Source: Promethearchaeota archaeon (GTDB lineage Archaea > Asgardarchaeota > Lokiarchaeia > Sigynarchaeales > SOKP01). Taken from it: a DNA stretch of 22,583 nt. The notes beneath the pieces were generated by a model. It saw only the letters and a list, made by a program, of their open reading frames with translations, was not told the DNA's origin and searched no databases. The stretch spans positions 1 through 22,583 of the forward strand of contig JAEOTJ010000455.1 of NCBI GenBank assembly GCA_016839905.1. The letters run 5' to 3'. This document shows positions 1 to 7,686 of this stretch, piece after piece (the stretch's first letter is position 1; every line of letters starts with the position of its first letter). Both the position numbers and the translations under genes were made by a program.

Positions 1-110
1 TATTTTGTTAAAAATCTTTAACTAGTTTAAAATTCTAATGCTTTTTATTTTTATTATCTTGAATAATGGAATAATAATAATTGAACTTTTCACTATTCTC
101 ATAAGAGTTC

Positions 111-1337
111 TTATACCTTAGTTTCTTCGTCTAATTTCTTGGATATTAGTTCAATTGATTTTTTTCTATAATGGTAATATAAACCTAATCCAAAGCAGAG
201 AACTAATAGTCCTATGAAGGGAATCCAAAAGATATCCAAGAATACATTCATTTCACTTGCCTGATACGCGCCAGAACTACCACTAGCTATATAAAGTAAA
301 AGGGCGTTAAATGCTAATACTGCTGTAAATTCCATAATCCCTGCATAAAACAAATAAATTCCTATCTTTAACCTGCTGTAGATTAAATCACTCATTTCAT
401 CTGATTCAAAAATATAAGGCTTAATTTTATCATAGAATAAGATTTCTTCTTGAACACCTTTTACATATGATATTATTGATATTAAAAATATAATGAATAA
501 AATAAAACACACGTTTGTAGCTATTTCTCCTACCTTATTACCCTCTTCAAGTCGAAATGACATTAGGATTTCATCATCATAATAAAAAGAAAATTGTAAT
601 AAAACACCTAAATATGAATAACTGCTCGAGAGTACTATTTCTGAGAGGTTACCATCAGCTTCAAAATTTAGATCAATACTATGCCCTTGAGTTACTACTT
701 CTACCTCAATATCTTCGTCATCATAATAATCTTGAATTTCCTGTGCTGCTTCTGCAAAATTCACCTCACGTGCTATAAAAAGATCTCCAAAAATTAATAA
801 TGTACTATAAACATCCTTATCGTATTTAAAAACTATGAAATCTAAATCTATATCTGGCTCACTAGAGAAAGAATATTTGGTTTCTAATTCGGTACCTTCT
901 ACATCTTTCAAGTCTCTATCTCGATAGACATCATGTAAATCATATTCATCTTCCTCTTTAATGTCTTTTACTACAACTTCAATAGTCGCATCTCTACGAG
1001 AAGGAAATAAGGATGATGCATCAAATGCAGTGGCATTATTATATTTTTCAAAGGTTTTATTGTCAAAGGAATAATTCCAAGTGAATTCATCCCCTTCTTG
1101 AATCCCTACATAACTAAAAGGAACATAATAAAAAACAAGAATTGGGATTATTAAAAAGAACCCAATAAGACCAGCTATTAAAAGTCCATTCTTTCGTGGT
1201 TTTTCTGTTATCTGTTTCTTAGTAATTAAGTCCTGCTTCTTAGAAATGAAGACATTATAACATTGCGAACAAAAATTATTATAGACATTATATTGTCTCT
1301 CATCAATAGGTTCACCACATTTTTTACATCGGAACAT
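111..1337 (-). CDS. Zinc-ribbon, multi-pass membrane protein of unknown function
   Basis: I do not recognise a named family. The 408-residue protein begins with a compact zinc ribbon (C4, C7, C23, C26), presumably cytoplasmic. A basic linker leads to a first transmembrane helix at about residues 51-71. Residues 75-270 form a long acidic, beta-rich region with several N-x-S/T sequons, probably outside the cell. Three more hydrophobic helices follow at about 272-292, 325-350 and 367-389, and the tail is charged. The start is an ATG that places the ribbon at the very N-terminus. No Shine-Dalgarno site is evident. The gene stands alone at the left edge, and the stretch upstream of it holds no gene. 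Zinc ribbon plus membrane anchor plus ectodomain suggests a sensor or scaffold, but this is inference only. Confidence 0.8.
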   Translation of the reverse strand: MFRCKKCGEPIDERQYNVYNNFCSQCYNVFISKKQDLITKKQITEKPRKNGLLIAGLIGFFLIIPILVFYYVPFSYVGIQEGDEFTWNYSFDNKTFEKYNNATAFDASSLFPSRRDATIEVVVKDIKEEDEYDLHDVYRDRDLKDVEGTELETKYSFSSEPDIDLDFIVFKYDKDVYSTLLIFGDLFIAREVNFAEAAQEIQDYYDDEDIEVEVVTQGHSIDLNFEADGNLSEIVLSSSYSYLGVLLQFSFYYDDEILMSFRLEEGNKVGEIATNVCFILFIIFLISIISYVKGVQEEILFYDKIKPYIFESDEMSDLIYSRLKIGIYLFYAGIMEFTAVLAFNALLLYIASGSSGAYQASEMNVFLDIFWIPFIGLLVLCFGLGLYYHYRKKSIELISKKLDEETKV

Positions 1338-1796
1338 ATAATTTTACATTTTTATTAATTTTTTAATTTTTCTTACTTTAACTTACTTTTAATCTCATTG
1401 CCCTAGAGGGAGGCTCTTCTGAAAACTTAAAATTTCGTATTACGACGAATTATCACGATTTTTTAAATGGATTAAGAGTATAGATATTGATAAACTTGCT
1501 GAAAAATAGTTATAAGCCCGATAGTTGAGTTTCCTAAAGGGAACTCGATATACTAATATTCTATTATGATTTGGGAAGAGTCTTATTTCATTGATTTCTG
1601 TTTATAGACTTAAAAAATTAAACAAAAAAGGAGATATAGATAAAACTTTTATTATTAAGGAATAATATCTAATTGTAATAACGAGAAATACAAATATAAT
1701 TCAATAAATTAAATAATTATAAGAATTAAATTAAAAAAAAAAATACTAATACTGAAGTGTTTTCAATATAAATTTTACCAGTATTCAAGCTATAAG
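1338..1796. other. Gene-free stretch of about 460 bases
   Basis: No convincing gene or tRNA is visible. The stretch separates two divergent genes and must hold both promoters. It contains a perfect 8-bp stem (one G-T pair) with a TAAA loop at 1527-1546, and a short palindrome CCCTAGAGGG at about 1402-1411. Both stand out because they are GC-richer than the surrounding sequence. The short reading frames here lack starts and are interrupted. An AT-rich TATA-like element, AATATAAA, lies about 25-30 bases before the GTG start at 1797, which would fit a nearly leaderless transcript. Confidence 0.5.
1527..1546 (+). other. Short hairpin in the gene-free stretch
   Basis: GAGTTTCC and GGGAACTC pair over 8 bp with one G-T pair and a TAAA loop. 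It sits alone in an AT-rich background, with no T-tract after it and no start codon nearby. It could belong to a small RNA, or it could be chance. Confidence 0.3.
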
Positions 1797-2258
1797 GTGG
1801 TTTATCTGGCAATTTTGGAGGTTGGGATTAATTTAGGTAATCGAAATATAGTAGAAATAAAATATTATACTTCTTCAGAAGTCTTGGATCCAAATCTCAG
1901 AGCAGGCTTCCTTTCAGCATTAGAAAGTTTCACTACTGAAGTATTTGGAGATGACATCAATGTAGTCAGTTTGGCCTCTTTTAAATTGGTATGTTTTTGT
2001 GAAATGATTCAATTATCAGGAACTACAAAGGATAATACACAAGCTCTTTTATCTTATGCCATTATTGAGAAAAAAACAGATACAATCTTAATTAAAAAAT
2101 TATTACAACAGATTAATGAATATTTTTTAAATCGATTTTCACTTCATGATATTTTCTCAAAAAAAAAGAAGTATTTTAAGAAGTTCTATGGACGCATTGA
2201 TGAGTTACTGGGCGATATGAAACTAAAAACAGAAGACCGATTTAAATCTATATTTTAA
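1797..2258 (+). CDS. Longin-like domain protein (small)
   Basis: The 153-residue protein reads as one longin/roadblock-like fold. Two N-terminal beta strands (about residues 2-26) are followed by an amphipathic helix (about 33-50), strands around 56-74 and 84-95, a long helix (about 97-115) and a basic helical tail. Such domains bind small GTPases or other longin proteins in eukaryotic trafficking complexes and are abundant in Asgard archaea. The assignment rests on the strand-helix pattern, not on catalytic residues. The start is GTG at 1797. The frame is open upstream, but no better start is seen, and a TATA-like element about 25-30 bases upstream fits a leaderless message. The DRG-like GTPase gene starts 18 bases after the stop, so the two are probably co-transcribed and may act together. 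Confidence 0.72.
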   Translation: MVYLAILEVGINLGNRNIVEIKYYTSSEVLDPNLRAGFLSALESFTTEVFGDDINVVSLASFKLVCFCEMIQLSGTTKDNTQALLSYAIIEKKTDTILIKKLLQQINEYFLNRFSLHDIFSKKKKYFKKFYGRIDELLGDMKLKTEDRFKSIF

Positions 2259-2276
2259 ATTAAATTTTTCTTTAAA

Positions 2277-3473
2277 ATGTCGTCTAATATAGGTCCAGAA
2301 GCTCAGGCAGCTTATGAAAAATACCTTGATTCTAAATCAATTGACGAAAAAATTAAGAAATTAGAGGAATTTCTCTCTTTAGTCCCTAAACATAAGGCTA
2401 CTGAGAAAATTGTTGCCTTAAATCGATCCAGACTAGCTAAATTAAAGCGCGAAAAGGAAGCACATAAACAGCGATTAAAAAGCGCTGGAAAAAAAACTAG
2501 TCCTTTTTCAATTAAGAGAGAAGGTTTACAAATCATTTTGATCAGCGACCATCATACTCCAGGGGCGGGTAAAACTTCTCTTTTAAATTATTTAACAGGA
2601 GCGGCAAAGGATAAAATTGGTAGATTCACACCAATTCCAAAAATAGGTGTCTATAAATATAAAAAGATAAGATTTCAAATAGTTGAAATGCCTGCAATAA
2701 TGGAAGGTGCATCAACAGGTATTGGAAATGGAAAAGAGATCCTTTCACTTGTCCGTTCTTGTGATCTATTATGTCTAATAGTTGATTTATCAAGAAACAT
2801 AAAAGAGCAAATGGATATATTACTATCGGAATTAGATAAAGCAGATATTAGGATTAATACTCCTCCCCCTCCTATAACAATTGAAAAAACAGGTGCTAAC
2901 AAAATACAAGTCTTCTATCTTACAAGAGAGGCCAAGGAAATTAAGGATCTTGATAACTTTACGGATAAAATAAAGTTTGTAGTTCAAGAAAACGGTATCC
3001 GTAATGGAATTGTTAAAATTTATGGAAAAATCATCCTTGATCAAATAGTAGATACATTAACAACAGCAATAGTCTATAAACCAGCGATAATTATTGGAAC
3101 TAAGGGAGATCTATCTCATACTGAAGAAGTTTTTAATAAAGAGTTAGTGGAAGAATATTCTAAAATGTTTCCTTTGATTATTGGCTCAAGTGTTAAAAAA
3201 AGAACTTTTCCTGACGATTTTGGGGATAAAATCTTAGAATTTTTAAATAAAATCAAGATCTACACCATGAATAGCGGAAGAGTATCAGAGAAACCTTTAA
3301 TAATAGAAAAAAATTCTATAGTCAAAGATATTTCTTTAAAAATTCATAGAAGTTTTTATGAATTGTTTGATTATGCTGTTATTATAAGAGAAGGAACAAA
3401 ACAAACACGTAAAAGAGTTGGATTGGATTATAAATTGAAAGATAATGATATTATTGAAATTCATGTGTCTTAA
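2277..3473 (+). CDS. DRG-family GTPase-like protein with TGS domain and altered G motifs
   Basis: The 398 residues follow the DRG (Obg-superfamily) plan. There is an N-terminal helical basic region (about 1-75, with the family's KAT...RLAKLKRE signature at 40-59), a G domain (from about 84) interrupted by an S5D2L-type insertion (about 185-265), a G4 motif TKGD at 275-278, a G5-like SSVKK, and a C-terminal TGS domain (about 330-398). DRG proteins bind ribosomes and assist translation. Two motifs deviate. The P-loop reads HTPGAGKT, with H93 where the first glycine belongs. The G3 motif is VEMPA (E137 and A140) instead of the usual DxPG. The adjoining segment MEGAS at 142-146 is conserved. Nucleotide binding through K99-T100 seems possible, but hydrolysis may be altered. 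It follows a longin-like gene by 18 bases. I infer a paralogue of canonical archaeal Drg that works with longin partners. Confidence 0.85.
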   Translation: MSSNIGPEAQAAYEKYLDSKSIDEKIKKLEEFLSLVPKHKATEKIVALNRSRLAKLKREKEAHKQRLKSAGKKTSPFSIKREGLQIILISDHHTPGAGKTSLLNYLTGAAKDKIGRFTPIPKIGVYKYKKIRFQIVEMPAIMEGASTGIGNGKEILSLVRSCDLLCLIVDLSRNIKEQMDILLSELDKADIRINTPPPPITIEKTGANKIQVFYLTREAKEIKDLDNFTDKIKFVVQENGIRNGIVKIYGKIILDQIVDTLTTAIVYKPAIIIGTKGDLSHTEEVFNKELVEEYSKMFPLIIGSSVKKRTFPDDFGDKILEFLNKIKIYTMNSGRVSEKPLIIEKNSIVKDISLKIHRSFYELFDYAVIIREGTKQTRKRVGLDYKLKDNDIIEIHVS

Positions 3474-3495
3474 ATCTTGAAGATCATCATTAATA

Positions 3496-4458
3496 TTATA
3501 TTAGTTTTTCAATATAATCTTCAATGTTGTCACTCATCTTTAATATATCAGATATGGCTTCACTAAGTGCATGTTCTTCAGTTTCATCTTTGTTTATTAA
3601 TAGATTTGCTAATTCACGATATTTCCCATATTCTTTTTCAGGAGCGATTAATTTTAATTTACTACTAAACGAGTATAGACTCAAATAAACGTCTTTATAA
3701 TCTCCATCTTTTAGGCGTCTGTCGCCAAGACCATCCACAGCGGAAGAAAGAGTTTCTTTAATTCTCTCCAAAAAATACTTTAATTTAAGTTTTATATCTA
3801 TAATTTTATCCTTTAATAGTTTAACATTTTTTTGATATTTAATAAAACCTGAATCATCTTTTAATTGCTCTGATAGCTCCAATATTTTTTCAGTAATAGA
3901 TTGTTTTCTAAAAATATTGGTAGTTTTTCCTAATCGAGAAATTAAAAACTCTCTTTCTTTCCTTAATGATTCTTTAGCCTGTTCTGATAGCTCTCCCTTA
4001 TGTGCCCAAATTGATTTTAGAACGTTCTCAGCATTTTCAATTAAGGAAGAACCATTTATTAACTTCTTTTGTGATAGCATTAATTCAGAGAGAGGTTGAT
4101 CTAATGTTTGAAACACATGTCTATTTCCATTCCATTCAAGAAATATTTGTTGATGTTTCATTAGAATTTTAATAATTTTAGGAATTAATTTATTTACCGT
4201 TTTTTGATCATCTTTATCAGCAATTAGGACTAAATCTGCTTGAATTGCTAATATTGCAGAGATCATTACAGTATAATCACCCATTTCAATATTTTTCAGT
4301 TCTGTCGATCCTCCAAGAACCAACTCTGAGACAAAAGATTTTATTGCTGAAAAAAACGAACTAAAGAGCTCCATTTTTCCTGAACTAATATCTTGGAAAT
4401 TCTTATCATATATTAATAAACCAGATTGCGACTGATAAATAAATAATGTATATAACAA
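3496..4458 (-). CDS. Longin-like domain protein with long helical C-terminal region
   Basis: Residues 1-125 have the longin/roadblock-like pattern. A first strand (LYTLFIYQ), a turn and a second strand are followed by a helix (about 31-47), two hydrophobic strands (about 62-82) and a second long helix (about 87-108). Residues 130-320 are charged and predicted helical or coiled coil, with no enzyme motif. The start is TTG. It is supported by an AAAGGAG site (4469-4475) about 10 bases upstream, and the next in-frame methionine (residue 28) would destroy the first strand. The gene converges on the DRG-like GTPase gene with only 22 bases between stops. The longin fold suggests a GTPase-binding adaptor, with the tail as an oligomerisation or partner-binding arm. 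This function is inferred. Confidence 0.75.
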   Translation of the reverse strand: MLYTLFIYQSQSGLLIYDKNFQDISSGKMELFSSFFSAIKSFVSELVLGGSTELKNIEMGDYTVMISAILAIQADLVLIADKDDQKTVNKLIPKIIKILMKHQQIFLEWNGNRHVFQTLDQPLSELMLSQKKLINGSSLIENAENVLKSIWAHKGELSEQAKESLRKEREFLISRLGKTTNIFRKQSITEKILELSEQLKDDSGFIKYQKNVKLLKDKIIDIKLKLKYFLERIKETLSSAVDGLGDRRLKDGDYKDVYLSLYSFSSKLKLIAPEKEYGKYRELANLLINKDETEEHALSEAISDILKMSDNIEDYIEKLI

Positions 4459-4465
4459 GTTAATA

Positions 4466-4475
4466 GAGCTCCTTT
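4466..4475 (-). promoter_or_regulatory. Strong Shine-Dalgarno site for a TTG-started gene
   Basis: On the minus strand the sequence AAAGGAGCTC lies just upstream of the TTG at 4458. It is the clearest ribosome-binding site in the window and decides the start of the longin-like protein. Confidence 0.7.
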
Positions 4476-4618
4476 AATTAAGTTCTATATCTTTTTAAAA
4501 CTGAATATATTTTACTGAAAAAAGTTAATAATTATTTAAATTTTTAATGCTAATATAAACTTACGATATCATTTGCGACATAATAAAAAAAAATATCATA
4601 TTTAATTCTTTATATAAT

Positions 4619-4627
4619 AAAAAAAAA
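4619..4627 (-). terminator. T9 tract after the helicase gene
   Basis: Nine consecutive T on the minus strand begin one base after the TAG stop of the helicase. This fits archaeal intrinsic termination at oligo-T tracts, which needs no hairpin. Confidence 0.45.
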
Positions 4628-4628
4628 T

Positions 4629-7298
4629 CTAAATATTTCTAATCCTATCTATTTTATTTGGTATTTTTGAAATTTCTTTTTGATATTTTTCATCTAAATT
4701 TGAAATACTTTCTGAAATGTTCTTAACACTTTCAAGTGAATAGATTAAATTCTCAAGATAACTAATTAAATCACCTTTAAATATAATTATTTTATATTCT
4801 CTTTCTAAAAAATCAGAGATTTCTTTCACAGAAAATTTGTCTTCTATTCTTAAAGAAAAAATTTTCCTTTCAAGATTTAATCTACCACATTCACAATAGG
4901 GATTATCCTTACATTTACAATTAAAAATCTCCTCAACCCATTTAGTAATAAAACCTAAAAATTCGTCAGAAAATGTTTTTCTTTTTTTAACATATTCTGC
5001 ATTCATTAACCTTAAAACCGAACTACTGAAGAAATTGTTAGAAAAATATCTCATATTAACATTCTTGGCTAAATCTGCTACGATCTTTTTTGATAAATAT
5101 ACATTTCTAATTGACTTAAGGTCAAGGGCAATATCAATAATTGATTTTTCCTTATTCTTTATAACTTCAATGATTTCTAAACATTGTTCGATTGTTAGAA
5201 ATGATTTCGTGATTGCTTGACCCAAGCGTGTTGGTTTATGAAGAAAATTCTCTTTTTTTCGGATTAAATTCAATGCAATTAATTTCTTTAGAAATATTTT
5301 CAACTCATAATTATTATTGATTAAATAAGTGTAAAAATTATATATCTGCTCTTCTTTAATCCCTTCATTATACATTGTAACATATGCGAGTAATTCCGTG
5401 AGTGATTTGTCTTCACTGGGAGTTAATTCAAAGTCCTTTATTTTACCATTTAACAGTTTTATCGCAATGTTTTCTTCTGTTAATTTCATTTTAGGTGAGT
5501 ATTTCTTTCCGGGCTCAACAAGCAAGTATGTCGAACCTAATTCATGTTTTCTTAATCTCCCTGCCCTACCCAACATTTGTTCGAATTCTGCAACAGTTAA
5601 CCAGTTAATCCCCATCGCTAAAGATTCAAAAATCACCTGTTGAGCAGGTAAATCAACTCCTGCTGCTAGTGCTGCCGTAGCAACTACTCCAGCAATTTCT
5701 TGTTTTTGAAATTTGTGTTCAATAACTTTTCTCTCTTCACTCGTTAAGCCCGAATGATATGAAGATACAAGAATCCCTTTATTCTTTAAATTAGATGTTA
5801 GAGCTTCACATTTTTTCCGCGTATTAGTAAAAATTATAGATTGCCCTTTGAATCCATATTGTGATTTCTTGGAATAGGCAGCTCGTACTAATTTTAAGAT
5901 ATATTTTTCTTTCTGAATTTCATTTAAGCATAAAAGTAAGTGTCGCTCGATGGGAACAGGTCTGTTATTATACTGAATTAGTTTGCAATTAAGTTTATCT
6001 GCCAATAATAATGGTTCTCCAATTGTTGCACTTAAGTATAAGTATTGTGCCCTATGAAGCACTTTCAAGCGTGCTATAAAACCATCTAGTAGAAAGCCTC
6101 GGTCATTATCAATTAAAACCTGAATCTCATCAATAATAATTGTTCCGATTTTGCCTAACACTTCCTTTTTACCACTTCTCAAAATATAATCTATTGCTTC
6201 ATAAGTTGCAATAATAATATCCGCATCAATTAAATCTTCCAAATTATTACTTTCTGTTTTCTCTAGTAATGATTCTCCTACTTTCTCAATTATCTTTAAT
6301 TTAAGCATTTTATATTTTTTTTTAAATTCCTCAGTCCTAATATTGGCTAAGGCTACAATTGGTACTAAATACAACATCTTTGCATTTTTTTCATTTAAAA
6401 CTCTAGAAACTCCAGCTAATTCTCCTACTAGTGTTTTACCACCTGATGTAGGGGCCATTATTAACTGATTTATACGCTCTGATAGTAATCCTTTTTCAAC
6501 GGATATTGCTTGAATTGGTAATAATTTTGAGAGATTCGATTTTTTTAATAAATCCTTGAAAGATATTGGAATATCTAGATCATCAATTTTACAGTTTAGG
6601 TATTTCTTACTTACGGGAATTTTTTTTTCTACATCATAAATCGTTAATTCTTTTGCTCCAATTGGATTAAATTCAGGTTTAAATACATAAAGAACCTTTT
6701 TTAAGTTTTTAAATTTTAAAATCAAGTGTCTAAAAAAATCTTTTATTTTTAGACTTATTTTATCCCCAGAGAATAATCCCGATGACTTAATTTCTCTTAG
6801 AATAATCTCTAATGCACATTCATGGCAAATTTTTTGATTATTAAAAGAAATAATTTGAAAATTTTTATCTAATAAAGAAAATTTATTTTTATCTATACAC
6901 AACTTACAAAAAGTTAATCTTTTTATATTTTCTTTATTGTATTGTAAATTATTTAGCATCTTAGTTATAGCCTCATAATCTACATCAGGAGTTTGATTTG
7001 AAAAGGCGATAAACTTATTCTCCTCAGCAAATAAGAAATCTCTGAAAAGACGAGGATTAATAGGTGTTAGAGTATTATCTTTCTGATATTTTTGGAACGT
7101 TAAAGGACGCATTTTATTTTTTATATCTATACCAAAAAGAAGATTACCTCTAAAAAATGGAGTATTAATATATGAAAAAGAAAAACCTTTTTTTTTAAAA
7201 GATTTCAAATAAAAAAAATTGATATTGTACAAATACTCTTTTTTACTTTCGTGATCTTTATCGATAACGATAAAATAATTTCTCCGAGAAATAGTCAA
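4629..7298 (-). CDS. Ski2-like superfamily 2 DEAD/DEAH-box helicase with two cysteine clusters
   Basis: An 889-residue ATP-dependent helicase. The core runs from about 255 to 600. It carries a Q-like LPIQ at 260-263, Walker A APTSGGKT at 282-289, Walker B DEIQ at 390-393, motif III SAT at 423-425, and motif VI QMLGRAGR at 574-581. Arrangement and motif spellings resemble the archaeal Hel308/Ski2-like group. Two putative zinc sites frame the core: C131, C134, C158 and C161 in the N-terminal region, and C794, C796, C802 and C804 in a C-terminal region. A winged-helix-like stretch probably follows the core (about 630-700). The size and N-terminal cysteines fit an uncharacterised class of large archaeal SF2 helicases (DUF5814-type is one candidate) better than canonical Hel308 at about 700 residues. 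Expected substrates are stalled replication forks or structured RNA. The start is TTG with no clear ribosome-binding site. A small broken gene lies 61 bases upstream on the same strand. Confidence 0.87.
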   Translation of the reverse strand: MTISRRNYFIVIDKDHESKKEYLYNINFFYLKSFKKKGFSFSYINTPFFRGNLLFGIDIKNKMRPLTFQKYQKDNTLTPINPRLFRDFLFAEENKFIAFSNQTPDVDYEAITKMLNNLQYNKENIKRLTFCKLCIDKNKFSLLDKNFQIISFNNQKICHECALEIILREIKSSGLFSGDKISLKIKDFFRHLILKFKNLKKVLYVFKPEFNPIGAKELTIYDVEKKIPVSKKYLNCKIDDLDIPISFKDLLKKSNLSKLLPIQAISVEKGLLSERINQLIMAPTSGGKTLVGELAGVSRVLNEKNAKMLYLVPIVALANIRTEEFKKKYKMLKLKIIEKVGESLLEKTESNNLEDLIDADIIIATYEAIDYILRSGKKEVLGKIGTIIIDEIQVLIDNDRGFLLDGFIARLKVLHRAQYLYLSATIGEPLLLADKLNCKLIQYNNRPVPIERHLLLCLNEIQKEKYILKLVRAAYSKKSQYGFKGQSIIFTNTRKKCEALTSNLKNKGILVSSYHSGLTSEERKVIEHKFQKQEIAGVVATAALAAGVDLPAQQVIFESLAMGINWLTVAEFEQMLGRAGRLRKHELGSTYLLVEPGKKYSPKMKLTEENIAIKLLNGKIKDFELTPSEDKSLTELLAYVTMYNEGIKEEQIYNFYTYLINNNYELKIFLKKLIALNLIRKKENFLHKPTRLGQAITKSFLTIEQCLEIIEVIKNKEKSIIDIALDLKSIRNVYLSKKIVADLAKNVNMRYFSNNFFSSSVLRLMNAEYVKKRKTFSDEFLGFITKWVEEIFNCKCKDNPYCECGRLNLERKIFSLRIEDKFSVKEISDFLEREYKIIIFKGDLISYLENLIYSLESVKNISESISNLDEKYQKEISKIPNKIDRIRNI

Positions 7299-7359
7299 AG
7301 AAAGAACACTTAATAATTAATTAAAAAACATTAAAATAATAAATAAGAATTATAATTGG

Positions 7360-7551
7360 TTAAAAACCAAAAATCTTTTTTATTCTATTATAAATCTCTT
7401 TAATTTGCTGGAGCTTTACTTCATCTCCCGTGTCTAAATAATGCTCAATCCACTGAACAAGTCCCCCCTGTTAAATTGGGAATAGCGTTCAGCCATACCC
7501 TTTAATCCAGTCGAGGAAATATTGTGCGGATTGTCTATCTGCTTCTGACAT
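7360..7551 (-). pseudogene. Small protein gene broken by two compensating frameshifts
   Basis: Reading leftward from ATG at 7551, frame 1 gives MSEADRQSAQYFLDWIKGYG and then TGA at 7489. From the GGG run (about 7497-7500) the next frame continues as MAERYSQFNRG. From the G6 run (about 7462-7468) frame 1 resumes as GLVQWIEHYLDTGDE, then KLQQIKEIYNRIKKIFGF, and stops at TAA (7360-7362). Removing one G from the first run and adding one to the second restores a single, well-composed helical protein of about 63 residues. Both breaks fall exactly at G homopolymers and the stop lies in the original frame. An assembly or base-calling error is therefore at least as likely as true decay. I do not recognise the family. 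It lies 61 bases upstream of the helicase on the same strand. Confidence 0.6.
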
Positions 7552-7686
7552 TTTATTCCATCTTAACTTTTTTTTTTTTAATTTCTATAATATTCTATCT
7601 TAAATTTTATTTATTAAATTTTATTTGTAAACTTATAATTTCTAACCTTATATTTTTAAAAAAAAAAAGAATATAGATTGATTTAA
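7552..7686. promoter_or_regulatory. Divergent AT-rich intergenic region
   Basis: This stretch holds a T12 run near 7568-7579, an A12-13 run near 7657-7669 and TATA-like sequence around 7648-7656. It must carry the promoters of the small minus-strand gene and of the DnaJ-finger gene starting at 7687. No Shine-Dalgarno site precedes 7687. Confidence 0.35.

Noticed and set aside
557..778. Plus-strand open frame inside the zinc-ribbon membrane protein
   Set aside because: Low-complexity antisense shadow of a gene with good membrane and zinc-ribbon features on the other strand.
1430..1500. A 28-codon open frame reading KLKISYYDELSRFFKWIKS and onward
   Set aside because: It has no start codon, is bounded by stops, and shows no continuation in other frames; too short to claim a gene remnant.
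7299..7360. tRNA, CRISPR or insertion-sequence search through the intergenic regions
   Set aside because: No tRNA-like cloverleaf, no regularly spaced repeats, and no transposase motif or terminal inverted repeat was seen anywhere in the window.
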